Shown here: one piece after another, positions 49,614 through 59,060 of the stretch | Layout: every line of letters begins with the position of its first letter | Numbering within the stretch: the first letter of the stretch is position 1 | Source of the DNA: Silurus meridionalis | Lineage: Eukaryota > Chordata > Actinopteri > Siluriformes > Siluridae | Length of the DNA stretch: 64,000 nt | Assembly (NCBI RefSeq): GCF_014805685.1 | Contig: NC_060898.1 | Coordinates: 7,372,001 to 7,436,000 of the forward strand | Direction: 5' to 3' | Made by a program: the position numbers and the translations under genes | The notes under the pieces: generated by a model | Databases searched by the model: none | What the model saw: only the letters and a program-made list of their open reading frames with translations | Told to the model about the DNA's origin: nothing

Positions 49614-51783
49614 ACTGTTAGAACACTGCTACCATGAAACTTCACTAACTTGTGTACACCAAATAGAACAGTAAAACAGTTATGACTGCAGCATGTGGTA
49701 AACATTCTGTCCACTGCCTCTCTTTCACCCATCAGTGGAACACGATTCATTCAAAAGATTGGAAATATTTTTCCTCTCACAATTTATCCTGTATAAGTTT
49801 CGGTTTTGACTACAGGATACCGTGCCAGTCTAAAGTTTGGAAATGGTTTGGAGTCTCATCATTTTTGAGACACACATCCATATTCCATTTGTTTATATGC
49901 AACAACTATGTAATTTAACAGTATGAAGATTTGTTAAATTTGGTTCCAATTAGCCACAGTTCCATTAGAATTGCATGGTGTTAAAGTATGGAAATGGTAG
50001 TCATGTTGATTCAGCATTCCTTACCTCTGGAATAAGTCTCCAGCCTTCCTCGCTTCGAAACATCCCCAAACCATTAAGCTTCCACCTCCATGTATGACCT
50101 TTGGTGTGAGGCAGTCTGCTAACATCAACTCTCTTGTTCTCTGTCTTGTGTTAATTCTCTTGTTAGAGCCAAAAATGTTAAAATTGGACTGTTGTGTCAA
50201 CAGAGATTTCTTTCATTCACTGTCCAGATTTGTGTGTTATTTGTGTCTTTTACCTGGTTTTGTGCATATAAACAAAAGGAACATGTATGTGTCTCAAAAA
50301 GGTAAAACATTTATGGTAAGTGTAGTTAATAACTTGATGTACATGACTATTTGAAGCTGTGTTAACTATCCGAGGAAGTGTTAAAACGTGTGTGTATATG
50401 TGCTCGTGTTCCTCAGCGCCGGCGCAGGTCGTACGGGCACATTTTGCGCTTTGAGCACGGTTCTAGAGCGTGTGAAGGCAGAGGGCATTCTAGACGTCTT
50501 TCAAACAGTAAAGAGCCTGCGACTGCAGAGACCACACATGGTGCAGACACTGGTGAGAACACAAACACACATTCATTTAATTCTTTCGAACTCTTATGTC
50601 GTGTCCAGGTAACAATGATTTATTCGAAAGTTCGAACTAAAAGAATCAATTTCCATTTCTTAGTTTTTGTAATTATCAAAACTGCTGATTTTTTGTGACT
50701 CAAACTCTGAAGATGTTTTTATTTTTTTATTCATTTTAGAACTGAAAATTTTGACTGAAATTTCACCCTTATGCTCTTTAATAGCTTTTCTTTTGTAGTC
50801 ATTTGTGACCTTGATGACAAGTCAGCAAACTTTGGCCAACTTTTCAGATGAAACAGATAGCTGTATATATAACACATAGCACCACCATTAAGCACATTGT
50901 TTAAACATACCGTATTTTTCGGACTATAAGCCGCTACTTTTTTCCCACGTTTTGAACCCCGTGGCTTAAACAACGAAGCGGCTAATTTATGGGTTTTCCC
51001 CCGTTTCACAAACTTCAAGCCAAAAAACTGAACCCCATAACATTAGACCAATTAAATTTCCAAACGGAAACGAAAAAACCACCTCACCTGTGTTCTGAGC
51101 TGCACGGCATCCGGAGAAAAAACTTTCATCGGGTGATTTTTAAACGCACGACGATGCCAAAAGATAAACTCCTGAGAGAAATAGTTGTGAAAGGAAGGAG
51201 GAAGACGGTGAACAATGACTTTCTTGGTTGGCTACTGTTTAGATACAAGCCGTTGTAACGCGTTGAGTCAGAGTAAAGAAAGAGCTCGCTTCTGGCGTGC
51301 TATTCCCAAAATACCGCTATGCTCCAAAAGGAAGCGCAACATATTTCACCCGTTACACCGTGTGTAACGTGTCTTTCGTTAAAGCCTGTGTAAAGTACAT
51401 TAGTGTAGACATATAGACAGGCTTATAGACAGATGCGGCTTATTTATGTTCAAAATAAAAATATTTGTAAAATTCAGTGGGTGGGGCTTATATATGGGTG
51501 CGCTTTATAGTCCGGAAATTACTGTAGCTACATACCACATTGTATATATTGTTTAGTTTGGGAAAAACATTTTTGTTCTTTTTGACAAGTAACTGTAAGT
51601 GTAAAAACATCCCAGAGAAAAAGCAGTCTGTTTTTTTCTTTATTATTTGTGGCATATTTTAATAAACACACACACATGGCTGAAGTTTCTCTATCTGTTT
51701 CAATGCAGGAGCAGTATGAATTTTGCTACAAAGTGGTCCAGGAGTACATCGATGCCTTTTCCGACTATGCAAACTTTAAGTAG
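35059..51783 (+). CDS. ptpra: Receptor-type protein tyrosine phosphatase alpha
   Basis: Plasma-membrane tyrosine phosphatase, known in vertebrates to activate Src-family kinases by removing the inhibitory C-terminal phosphate. Twenty-one coding exons join to 836 codons. They encode a signal peptide (1-17), a Ser/Thr/Pro-rich ectodomain with five N-x-S/T sites (to about 183), a membrane helix (about 185-207), phosphatase D1 (KNRY, WPD Asp444, HC476SAGVGRTG) and D2 (WPE Glu733, HC766SAGAGRTG), ending SDYANFK. The spacings Cys476-Cys766 (290) and Asp444-Cys476 (32) equal those of human PTPRA. D2 has Glu for Asp and KNRV for KNRY, as is normal for the weakly active D2. Tyr832 matches the human Grb2-binding Tyr789. 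The start at 35059 has A at -3 and G at +4. The acceptor of exon 37486 is uncertain, and splicing 45 bases earlier would add 15 residues. Confidence 0.96.
35132..36240 (+). other. ptpra intron
   Basis: 1.1 kb of AT-rich unique sequence. I see no gene or recognised repeat. Confidence 0.55.
36241..36693 (+). CDS. ptpra: ptpra coding exon 2: mucin-like ectodomain
   Basis: The acceptor is ctctcag|atcaga and the donor cctccag|gtgagt. It encodes residues 25-175, dominated by Thr, Pro and Ser (e.g. [17 protein letters not shown]) with Asn glycosylation sites NQS, NAT, NHT, NLT and NVT. The extracellular part of RPTP alpha is short, heavily glycosylated and poorly conserved, so only composition supports this exon. 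Phase agrees on both sides. Confidence 0.88.
36901..36921 (+). CDS. ptpra: ptpra 21-nt juxtamembrane microexon (GGGGGGE)
   Basis: cacacag|gtggaggtggaggtggtgaag|gtaaac. Phase 1 at both ends, so it can be included or skipped without changing frame. It encodes six Gly and one Glu just outside the membrane helix. Mammalian PTPRA has a small alternative exon (9 residues) at a comparable place. Confidence 0.65.
37020..37095. repeat. (TA)n microsatellite
   Basis: About 37 TA units in the intron between the microexon and the transmembrane exon. Confidence 0.96.
37486..37567 (+). CDS. ptpra: ptpra transmembrane exon (5' boundary uncertain)
   Basis: Encodes [20 protein letters not shown] then IIVLYMLR, a match to the PTPRA membrane helix, with donor ctcag|gtcagg in phase 2. 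The first AG after the pyrimidine tract is caaag|acacgg, giving this start. An earlier start at 37441 is phase-compatible and adds [15 protein letters not shown], but its intron would end in AC. Confidence 0.8.
37814..37887 (+). CDS. ptpra: ptpra exon: cytoplasmic juxtamembrane ([14 protein letters not shown])
   Basis: The acceptor is gacag|gtttaa and the donor cacag|gtgtgt. It gives [20 protein letters not shown] then TDDT, the basic stop-transfer segment and juxtamembrane region, near-identical to vertebrate PTPRA. Confidence 0.95.
37935..38817 (-). mobile_element. Decayed mariner element in a ptpra intron
   Basis: The right edge on the + strand, actagtctcgaaacattttg then ataccacctcgttgta, is a recognisable mariner inverted end. 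A degenerate partner, ttttgagactag, lies near 37943. The minus strand keeps [49 protein letters not shown] and [12 protein letters not shown] transposase blocks across frameshifts. It is inactive and antisense to ptpra. Confidence 0.8.
38818..39877 (+). other. ptpra intron remainder
   Basis: Mostly unremarkable. 39520-39660 carries gggttctctggtttcctcct, a dispersed fish repeat related to 5690-5750. Confidence 0.5.
39878..40014 (+). CDS. ptpra: ptpra exon ([20 protein letters not shown]...)
   Basis: The acceptor is tgacag|agcttc and the donor ttcaac|gtaaac. It encodes [40 protein letters not shown] and EFN. The [13 protein letters not shown] block includes a serine phosphorylated in mammals. 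It leads into the helix-turn-helix wedge before D1. Confidence 0.96.
40614..40704 (+). CDS. ptpra: ptpra exon: start of D1 (KNRYVNILP)
   Basis: The acceptor is tgcag|gctctg and the donor ccct|gtgagt. It gives [20 protein letters not shown] then [10 protein letters not shown], with the KNRY phosphotyrosine-loop motif. Confidence 0.96.
41481..41557 (+). CDS. ptpra: ptpra exon ([20 protein letters not shown])
   Basis: The acceptor is ctctcag|acgatc and the donor attaat|gtgagt. It gives [20 protein letters not shown] then ASYIN. A (CT)n run at 41416-41445 lies just upstream of the acceptor. Confidence 0.95.
41641..41677 (+). CDS. ptpra: ptpra exon ([12 protein letters not shown])
   Basis: A small 37-base exon, gaacag|ggttat ... 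ccaag|gtaaat, giving [12 protein letters not shown] and ending in phase 1. Confidence 0.95.
41827..41924 (+). CDS. ptpra: ptpra exon ([20 protein letters not shown]...)
   Basis: ctcag|ggccaa ... aaggag|gtacag. It encodes [20 protein letters not shown] then [13 protein letters not shown]. Confidence 0.96.
42165..42605 (+). mobile_element. Internally deleted Tc1-like transposon
   Basis: Contains ggcagcaacttagccacaaa, gcacaagaacagtgcgtaga and, after a deletion, [20 protein letters not shown] (42442-42501). It ends ggcagacgagcgaatacttt then tggtaatatagtgt. These are the head and the C-terminal coding tail of a common fish Tc1 family. Confidence 0.78.
42800..43236. mobile_element. hAT MITE (CAGTGGTCCCCAACC ends) with target duplication
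   Basis: The left end is CAGTGGTCCCCAACCCACGG. The right end, inverted, is TAGTGGTCCCCAACCTTTTT. It is flanked by atttaggt (42792-42799) and atgtaggt (43237-43244), an 8-bp duplication with one difference. It has no intact coding sequence. The ends match hAT families spread widely in vertebrates. Confidence 0.82.
43406..43525 (+). CDS. ptpra: ptpra exon ([20 protein letters not shown]...)
   Basis: tttcag|tgtaag ... cagcag|gtatta. Forty codons, [20 protein letters not shown] through [15 protein letters not shown]. Confidence 0.96.
43688..43854 (+). CDS. ptpra: ptpra exon: D1 WPD loop to catalytic Cys
   Basis: tgtag|gtgggg ... tgcag|gtgctt. It carries [20 protein letters not shown] and ends IVVHC plus two bases of Ser. 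It therefore holds the general-acid Asp444 and the nucleophile Cys476. Confidence 0.97.
43855..44615 (+). other. ptpra intron
   Basis: AT-rich with no recognised element until the CT tract. Confidence 0.5.
44616..44662. repeat. (CT)n microsatellite forming the acceptor of the D1 signature exon
   Basis: About 22 CT units ending exactly in cag|tgcggg, with no other pyrimidine tract. Confidence 0.93.
44663..44798 (+). CDS. ptpra: ptpra exon: D1 signature ([10 protein letters not shown])
   Basis: ctctcag|tgcggg ... accgat|gttagt. It encodes [20 protein letters not shown] through [20 protein letters not shown]. The donor GTTAGT is weaker than consensus. Confidence 0.95.
45396..45785. mobile_element. 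TIR element relic (hAT-like, ccgatag ends)
   Basis: ttagaggtcagctgataatg at the left and gctacgtatatttgccgata then gccaatagtaccagc at the right are roughly inverted. The internal gcctctagaggccgcactcg resembles 985-1490. Confidence 0.45.
45845..45994 (+). CDS. ptpra: ptpra exon ([20 protein letters not shown]...)
   Basis: ccgcag|atgcag ... ttcaag|gtgagt. Fifty codons, [20 protein letters not shown] then [15 protein letters not shown], the D1-D2 linker. The segment [14 protein letters not shown] is the variable linker. Confidence 0.96.
46184..46277 (+). CDS. ptpra: ptpra exon: start of D2 (KNRVLQIIP)
   Basis: tgtag|aaactc ... ccat|gtaagc. It gives [20 protein letters not shown] then [11 protein letters not shown]. 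Val replaces the D1-type Tyr of KNRY, as usual for RPTP alpha D2. Confidence 0.96.
46374..46450 (+). CDS. ptpra: ptpra exon ([20 protein letters not shown])
   Basis: cttcag|acgagt ... atcgat|gtgagt. It gives [20 protein letters not shown] then ASFID, the D2 counterpart of the 41481 exon. Confidence 0.96.
46929..47290 (-). mobile_element. hAT-like MITE family Y, copy 2
   Basis: Inverted relative to 29157-29440. It shares attttatattaagcgcaac, acgttatgcaaagctg and the tcgataaaatccataatgaa end block when read on the minus strand. The ends gggctgcaacc and gttgttgcag are inverse-like. Confidence 0.6.
47528..47662 (+). CDS. ptpra: ptpra exon ([15 protein letters not shown]...)
   Basis: tgtag|ggatac ... 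ggacag|gtagag. Forty-five codons, [20 protein letters not shown] then [20 protein letters not shown]. Confidence 0.96.
47819..47944 (+). CDS. ptpra: ptpra exon ([19 protein letters not shown]...)
   Basis: ctgtag|gagaag ... acgaga|gtgagt. Forty-two codons, [20 protein letters not shown] then [20 protein letters not shown]. Confidence 0.95.
48350..48635 (-). mobile_element. Short Tc1-derived element, copy 5
   Basis: Inverted copy with gggttaaggtcagagctcta, ggggcactgtcatgctggaa and tcaggtgtcctaatactatt. Confidence 0.75.
49261..49322. repeat. (CT)n microsatellite near a D2 exon acceptor
   Basis: About 60 bases of CT, ending 15 bases before the acceptor at 49337. Confidence 0.93.
49338..49489 (+). 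CDS. ptpra: ptpra exon: D2 WPE loop to Cys
   Basis: gttcag|gagaat ... tgcag|gtgagc. It carries [20 protein letters not shown] and [16 protein letters not shown]. Glu733 replaces the general-acid Asp and Cys766 is kept. It is symmetrical to the D1 exon at 43688 (same HC|S split). Confidence 0.97.
49543..49609. repeat. (CA)n microsatellite
   Basis: About 33 CA units, 55 bases after the donor. Confidence 0.96.
50417..50552 (+). CDS. ptpra: ptpra exon: D2 signature ([10 protein letters not shown])
   Basis: cctcag|cgccgg ... acactg|gtgaga. It encodes [20 protein letters not shown] then [20 protein letters not shown]. It is the same length (136) as the D1 signature exon, reflecting the ancient domain duplication. 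Confidence 0.97.
50909..51530. mobile_element. TIR DNA transposon with tttcggactataa ends
   Basis: The left end is accgtatttttcggactata. The right end, inverted, is acagtaatttccggactata. The interior has a short plus frame with [19 protein letters not shown], not enough to assign a transposase. Family class not assigned. Confidence 0.65.
51709..51783 (+). CDS. ptpra: ptpra last coding exon ([20 protein letters not shown]...)
   Basis: aatgcag|gagcag. Twenty-four codons, [20 protein letters not shown] then ANFK, and TAG. The C-terminal tyrosine of SDYANF is the conserved adaptor-binding site. Confidence 0.97.
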   Translation, partial: EQYEFCYKVVQEYIDAFSDYANFK

Positions 51784-54460
51784 GGACCCTACTGAGTGAG
51801 CGACTCAGCCTCTCTCTCACACACACATTCACACATACACAGTTACACACGCAAACTCAGCACTGGACTGGCCGCAATCACAGAAAAGGGAACAAGAACA
51901 GAAGAGGACGAGCGATGGCATTTTTGTTCGGACAAGGACCCAAAAAAGATGCCTTCTTGAGTATTTTGTAATTTCGTGTATTGTCTTGTAATATGTTCCT
52001 CTTTATTATTATTCCAATGTAAATATACTACCCCTATCGTTTATTTGTTTTTAAATGCAAGTTTTAGTGACCTTTTTTTCCCGCCCTAATGTAGTTTACA
52101 GGTATATGAGTATAAACAGAGTTATATGACTCTAAATTGGTTTTGAGTTGAACAGCTGGACCGTGGGGTGATTTTCCTTTTTTCCTCTCTTTGTGCAGCT
52201 GAGTAATGGAGGCCTGACCCCTCAGACCTGTCTCACAAATACACAGCCTCTTTACCTTTGCATTTTCTTTTTTTAAATATTCAGAGCATTGAGCAGGTCT
52301 ACGCTGGAGAATCCGGGCTGATTTAATCCTCCTTCGAAAAAAAAATATAAAAAAAAGAGAAAAAAATAAAAGTAAAGAAAAATCAGCATGTATTGGATGA
52401 GGTACATTCCAGTTTCTCATGGAGGATTGAAACTGATGCAAACACACTCACTCAAGTAGCACAATAAGACTGTTTGGGACACTGTTACAGCACCTGGGCG
52501 CTATTTTTATGTAGTACAACTACTTTTCAGTATGTTTAGGCTCCTATGGCTTTCAGAACAGGTGCTTCCTTTCTTACAAAACAAAAATAGCACAAAATCG
52601 TTGCTGTGATCATTGAAGTGAGATGTTGGTTTTTGAACGTGTGATCAGAGAATGTACAGGAAATATTTGCCCTTCTCAGTTCTGAGAGCAAACATTTAAA
52701 TTTAGAAACGTTTAGCCCAGAAAGATTGTACCTTCAGTCTTGGGCTGTTTACAAGATTAAAACATTTATCACATGTACAACAAGTGATCATTTCTACGCC
52801 TGTGCAGGGGTGCAACCGATTTAAAGAAAAGAAAGCTAGTTATTGTTGATTTAGCATTATCTGATTTGTGGAGCTACACATTTTTGAATGGTTCTGTTTG
52901 CATTTTATTGTCTGGCCCATCTTACTTTATTCCATTATTAGCACTTTCGAGTGACGCAGTCTTTTAACACTCCACTGAGCCAGTCAAATGGAACATTTCC
53001 AAGAACCTTTTCATTTTTTTATTATTTTTTTTGTTTATTTATCACTGTTCATTTGTTTACATGGCTTCTGAGGTGTAAGAGGAAAGTGGAAACACTTGAT
53101 CAAGGGAAACTAAACTGTGCCACAATGCCTAGTATTAGGATTTATTTTTCTTTTTCTCTTTGTGAAGGGTCAAAAGCCAATTCTTAAATAAATCAATAGC
53201 TTCAAACTTCATAGCCAACAACACATGGAATTACTAGTTCAACTCTTACACAGCGACTTATCAGTGTTTTTGGGTGAATGTTTAAAATCAGCGCTGTATC
53301 TGATGATGAGAAAAGTGAGCCCTGAGAGATCAGACTCCTCCTGGAAACATCAGTCTGAATGTTTTTGTTTCTTGCTTAAGAAAACAGGGTTAGGCCAAAT
53401 TTCCTTATGTAAAGGAACTCTGGCAGATTCCATTTTTGTTTTACAAAAATGTACCTGCACTAGCAAGACATTTCCCTTGACTGAGGTTAAAAAAAAACGG
53501 TCATGACTCCATAACCTGGAGTTAAAAATGACAAACCTCGCTCGTACAAAACGGATGAGGCAATCGCATTGTAAAACGCTGGAGTATTTCTTTTATCGTT
53601 TTTTTTTTGTTTTCTTTCTTTCTCTGAATGAAACACTGTGCCAATACACACTCTGAGCAAAGAAACTCCACCCAAGCCTTTTTACCCCCTGTTAGCAAGC
53701 TCTGCCCCTTTAGTCCTGCCTTTCTGGAGGTGTGGATCACTGAGCAAGTGCCTATGTACTAACTTCACTGCTATATGTGTGTATTTGCTATGTGCTAGAT
53801 GAGCCTCAGCTTTTACTGTTTTATAACTTCTCAGTGGTAACATTTTGGACTTAATGCCTCTTCAGGAAATTCTTCGGTTAAGCCGATGTGAGTTGAATCT
53901 GTTGAAATTGGTTTCTTGTTCGTTTTTGGTTTCCCGCTACGAGACCTCCCATAAGATTAAGATATTTGTCATCAACGGTTGCTTGTTAAACTACATACAA
54001 ACCATCAAACCACCTGACTTTCAGATTCTGCTAGTTCTAGTTGGGGGTCACTACTGCAGAATTTTCCAGTACTTTTGGAAATCAGCATCTGTCTGTAAAA
54101 ATGAGAATAAAAAACCTGCAGGAAGAGAAACTAATGCAGAACAGAGAAATCCCTCTTCCACTCATGTCCTTGTTTTTCACGTCTCATGCTCTTCATCCAT
54201 TCCTAAGTGTCTTTACGCCTCCACTCCTTTCTCCTCCCTTCTGTTTCCTTGATTGGGTCACATTGTAAATTCGATCCCCATTTTAATGTGAGCCTTTGTC
54301 GCCTCTCCATCTTGTGTACGTCTTGTTTCCTTTACTTTCATCATCCTAAACGTTCCCTTCTGTACATAAACTTATTTATATTTCATTCCTTTTTCTGCTG
54401 TCTTGCTTATTCTTTTGATTCTTATACAGTTGTATAATAAACTATACTTGGACCATTTTT
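51784..54460 (+). other. ptpra: ptpra 3' UTR
   Basis: About 2.7 kb of T-rich sequence free of recognised repeats, consistent with a long 3' UTR. Possible polyadenylation signals are AATAAA at 53187-53192 and 54436-54441, with a further one at 54694. The 54436 signal, followed by a T-rich stretch, is the most likely main end, but this is inference. Confidence 0.6.
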
Positions 54461-57150
54461 TTTTTTTTTTCTTCATTTTGTTTTTTTTGAAAGTATTAGA
54501 ATTTTTTTCCATTTAAAAAAAAAAAAGTTTGGTATTATTGTTCTCAAAATCTTATTTTTAATTTGCATCTGTTTTTATAGTGTTATTAAAAATTTTGAAT
54601 ATATGTGTATATAATTATATATATAATGAAAAAAATTATATATAATTATATAATGCTAAAATGTCCTTTCTAAGTAAGGAACTGTTCCAACCTAATAAAA
54701 AAATGCTTGAGATTTTACCACTGGTTTGAGTCGGAGTGTGCTGACTGAGTATTTGTGTGTGTTTCTAATGTAGTTTATAATTGAAATAAAATGTAATTTT
54801 GACTAAATGACTAAAAAAGTCATTTTAGTTATCTCAGTAATTTGTCCTCTACTATAAAAATGCAGATTTTTTTTTTTTTTTACCCATAGATTCTACTTTG
54901 ACAGTATTGTGTTCTTTATAATCTCAGGTTTTAAGACCAAAACAGGTTATTGATTGACTTTAAGGTTCTTTAAGATCTGCCTGCCACTTTGTTCCAGGAC
55001 ACTAATCCATACCTGATTAAGACATGTCAGGAGGAATCTGCATCTGCTGCCCCTGTAATGAAGATACGGTGATGTTTCTTAATGAAGCCAATCTTTTGCT
55101 TTTGCAATTTGGTTGATTTTTAAATTGCATAATGATTAATTATATTTGCTGGATTTTTAAGTATTGAAACACAATTTTGGCATATCCTGTCCTCAAGAGC
55201 AACACTGGGAAACCATGATCTCATTATGGAAAGATTGTGAAGGCAAGTGTCAACAGAGTTCAGGATTAATCAACAATTAAAGCAATATCCCAACCTTTCA
55301 TTCTAACTTTTCTGTTATACAACATGTATACTATAGACAAAAGAAATGGGAAACCTCACTTTATCTGCGATTTTTGGTTCCTCCTCAAACTGTTACCATA
55401 AAGTTGAAGGCACAATTGTATTGAACATATGGGGAAATGGAATGCTTCAGCATCCATTCACTTTAACTAGTAGACCAAAACCTTGACAATACCCCTGTGT
55501 CCAAAGCCAGCACCATGAGGATATGGGTTACATGGTTTGTAGTGTAAGATCCTGATTGGACTGCTTTAGAGCTTTGACCGCAATCCTACTGAACACCTTT
55601 TCAGTGCCTAACTTCCAACAAATCTGTGGCTGAATCAGCACAAAGGTACACAAGCACACTCCAAAATCTAGAACATCTTACCAGAAAAGTGGAGGATATT
55701 ATAACAGCGAATGGGATGATGGAGAAGAAGAAAAAAAAAAGAACATACAATTCCTACTGTCCAGTGTCTACAAACTTTTGTCCATATGCTGTAATATATG
55801 CAAAATTCACTGTACTGGAAAAAATGGCAACATTTTCTTTCTATTAAGTTCTACATCAGCATTATTCATCCTTTAAGCTCATGAGCCTCACACTGTGCTC
55901 TCCTCTCTGGATCTCTCCATTCTCACTCTTTCAAAGTTCTGATATTCATTATTGCATTGTCGATATTAGCCTCTGTGCCTGGGTTAAACAAACCACTTTT
56001 TAAAATAACTACATTTAAAAAGCCCCCTGGCTACAAGCATGAGAACGCTTATATTATGAAATGGTGGTAATTTTAAGGAGGGGAAATGAGTGTTTAGGCA
56101 CAAAGTATGAATTTGGTTCAATAGTTTTTATTCTGCTGAATGCTCGATCTTGGTGTTGAGTAGGTTTCGGTGTCAGTATCTATATTGACAAATTTTAATC
56201 ACATTCTGATATATTACAATTTCTACAGTAACACAGGGAGTTTTATTGGAGATGTTAGACATTATCTAAAGTATAATATTAGCTTTTTAAAAACAAAAAG
56301 AAAATGTTTGATTTTTCATCTGTAAAATGAAAAGTTGAGAAGGAGCTGCTCATGCAGTTTTCCTCAGCTATCATTCAATCTGTCCTATATACAGTATATT
56401 TAAGTCTTGTTTGGTTTAGCTAATAAATTAGACATTAAAAAGAGGACAGTCTGGACAACTGAGAATATTATTGGTGCTCCTCTTCTCGCTCTCCATGAAA
56501 TGTACACCTTCACGGTGGAGAAACAATCATCATGGACATGAGCACCAGAACTTCAAGACAAGAACATATATTTCCCAAAGGCAATCCACTTAAACACACA
56601 TTTTATTTAGTATATTGCCTACAATTTCACAATTTCATCGCACTACTTTATTTATTTTTATATAGTACATAGAGGTTTTCATCACCAAGACAAACTCCAA
56701 TTTTTCTGAAAAGTTCTTTAAAAAAAAGGTGGCTTTTAAAATTCAAGCAATTTTTTTTGTATAGGGTTTTTAACAATGAACATTGTCTCAAAGCAGCTTT
56801 ACACAGATAATGTGGTAATAAAAATGAATATGTTCTTTATAAATGATAAAATCATATTCATTTCAAATGAGAAGAAAAGAAAGGCTGGTGAACAGTCAAC
56901 AGATTTTAGCTGTTATACTGTACATGATAATAGGAACCAACTGCTCATCTTGCGGTGGTTTAACTGCGTCAAATATAACTAGAACTAATGCTGTGGTTTA
57001 AGAGGAGTGAATAAATAAAGTGCTGTTATTGAGATATTACCTAAGGCCACATCACACCACCTCACCCCAGAATATTTTTTATTTTTTATTTTTTACTTCT
57101 TGTACATTTTGGCTTATGTAATATGTATTAATTTTCCAACTTTTAAACGT
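54461..57150. other. ptpra-gnrh2 spacer
   Basis: AT-rich sequence. It includes a Tc1-derived copy at 55329-55794 and no coding sequence I can recognise. Confidence 0.55.
55329..55794 (+). mobile_element. Short Tc1-derived element, copy 6 (nearly full length)
   Basis: From actatagacaaaagaaatgg to acaaacttttgtccatatgc, so both inverted ends (tagacaaaag and cttttgtccata) survive. Confidence 0.82.
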
Positions 57151-57179
57151 TTAAAGTGAATCATCGTGACCTCATCATG

Positions 57180-57182
<3 letters not shown>

Positions 57183-57229
<47 letters not shown>
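57183..57229. repeat. (GT)n microsatellite upstream of gnrh2
   Basis: About 23 TG units, 1.2 kb before the gnrh2 TATA box. Confidence 0.95.
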
Positions 57230-57230
<1 letters not shown>

Positions 57231-57764
57231 TGCGCGTGTGTGTGAAACTAGCACTTTGAGCGGATTAGTGCAATCAGAAGCCTTGAGTGTGTTTAAACAC
57301 GGCTTGAGGGACAGGAACTCAATCTGTGTCTCACCCAGTCGAATTAATCAGCCCTGTATTAACACACACAACTATTTTCAGATTTGGATTTTGTCAGGGT
57401 CACCGTGTGCTTGTCAAAGTTCAAAGATCACTCTGCTGAGGTCACCTCGGACAGCAGACAGGAAATTAGGTGTGTTCTGGGTGGCCAGAAGAGGGCAGCC
57501 ACACTTATGATATAACATTAATAATACACACTGTTTGACAGGCTGATGTAGATGGAAACTGCTTTTGCCCAGTGGTCAGGCTATTTATTTTTAATGTTAA
57601 CTATTTAAATATATGAATCATAGCCTTCTGTCTGGTAATTACAATAACAATGGTTATGACAGGTATCATATTCCTTTTATATGTTTGTAATAAATGTGCT
57701 TATAAATACATATTGTGCACAATTGTCTTTGGAATCAGAATAAAATTTCCCCTTTACTTAAAAC

Positions 57765-58035
57765 CCAAAACTGCCTCAGCATGACAATGCCCCTGTGCAC
57801 AAAGCCAGCTCCATGAAGATATGGTTAACATAAGTCAACCCTATGAATTGGAACGCTGACTGCACCCTCATGTCTCCTCACCCCACATCAGTACCAGACT
57901 TGTTTACACCCTTGTTTTGAATAAGAACAAATCTTCACAAGCTAAATCTAGTGGATCTAGTGAATCCCAGAAAAGTGTGTAAATACAGCAAATAAGGACT
58001 AAATGTGGAATGTTCAAAAATAGTATAAATTTGTT
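57765..58035 (+). mobile_element. Short Tc1-derived element, copy 7 (5' truncated)
   Basis: ctcagcatgacaatgcccct, then aaagccagctccatgaagat, then aggactaaatgtggaatgtt. It sits within 400 bases of the gnrh2 promoter. Confidence 0.75.
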
Positions 58036-58408
58036 TTATATATATATTTATATATATGTTGATATTATTCAGAGCCTTTATTTCCCCCTCCCTCAAGTTT
58101 CTTCTCTGAACAACAAACTATATTCATGACACAGGCTTAAGACTAATCCCCATTTGAAATAGTTAGTAGGCCTATATCTGCAAAATGACTCACAGAGATG
58201 GAAATCCTCATTGTCGCACGTCATTCATCGTGTGTGTGTGTGTGTGTGAGTGTTTGAGTGTATATATGTATTCAAGTGGCATCCCTCATGGGGTCAGGGG
58301 TGTTTGAAGATGATAATTGGAATCGAGCTGCCGTTATGTCTCCCAGCGGAACCCCTCAGACCGGACCGCGTGTGTGTGTGTTTGTGTCTGTGTGTGTGTG
58401 TGTTGGGA

Positions 58409-58416
58409 TATAAAAA
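58409..58416 (+). promoter_or_regulatory. gnrh2: gnrh2 TATA box
   Basis: TATAAAAA in gggatataaaaagagaag, just after a GT-rich stretch. A start about 30 bases downstream (near 58440) fits the 5' exon that ends at 58529. Confidence 0.7.
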
Positions 58417-58439
58417 GAGAAGAGAAGTATGAAGATGGT

Positions 58440-58529
58440 CTCAAGCATAGATACTCCCAGGCAAGAGCATCTCAGACTTGTTCTCAGCTGATCTGAATTT
58501 GAATAAACCATACCAACTCATCAAACAAG
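58440..58529 (+). other. gnrh2: gnrh2 non-coding exon 1
   Basis: The sequence ends acaag|gtaaaa, a usable donor. It contains no ATG before the donor. GnRH genes characteristically have a first exon of pure 5' UTR. The start is inferred from the TATA box. Confidence 0.65.
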
Positions 58530-58692
58530 GTAAAATGAAAATAAATGTTTAATCCATTTTGTGTTTTTTGGTGTAATTTTGCAGAATCGAAATAGCATAC
58601 ATTACCTCTGATCTACTCTTTACCACGTTATTTTCTACTTGTATTTTTTTTTGCTTTTTTTTATTAATTAAAAAGTGCTAAATAAATTATCA

Positions 58693-58727
<35 letters not shown>

Positions 58728-58860
58728 GTTGTTATTATTATTGGTGATTGTGGTGGTAAATCAGGACTGAAACTGCAACTGTGAAAAAAAAAATTAGAAA
58801 TGAGAGCAAATTTCTTATTTACCATTTGGCTTACTTAATAAAATGATTGACTGTAATGTA

Positions 58861-58862
<2 letters not shown>

Positions 58863-58910
<48 letters not shown>
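58863..58910. repeat. (GT)n microsatellite abutting the gnrh2 start exon
   Basis: 24 GT units, then tttag|c ATG. The repeat occupies the place of the pyrimidine tract. Confidence 0.95.
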
Positions 58911-58913
<3 letters not shown>

Positions 58914-58916
58914 AGC

Positions 58917-59057
58917 ATGATGGTCAGTGTGTGCAAACTGTTGCTGGTAGCTGCCTTGTTGCTGTGTTTGCAAGCTCAGCTGTCTATCTCTCAGCACTGG
59001 TCTCATGGATGGTACCCTGGAGGAAAGAGAGAAATCGACTCTTACAGCTCACCAGAG
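58917..59057 (+). CDS. gnrh2: gnrh2 coding exon 1: signal peptide and hormone
   Basis: The exon starts at 58916 after tttag. It encodes 47 residues, ending [13 protein letters not shown] then EIDSYSSPE. The donor is ccagag|gtttat. Confidence 0.96.
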
Positions 59058-59060
59058 GTT

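Noticed and set aside
53225..54252. Frames of 93 and 135 codons in the ptpra 3' UTR
   Set aside because: No recognisable domain or codon bias. They lie inside a T-rich stretch ending in polyadenylation signals.
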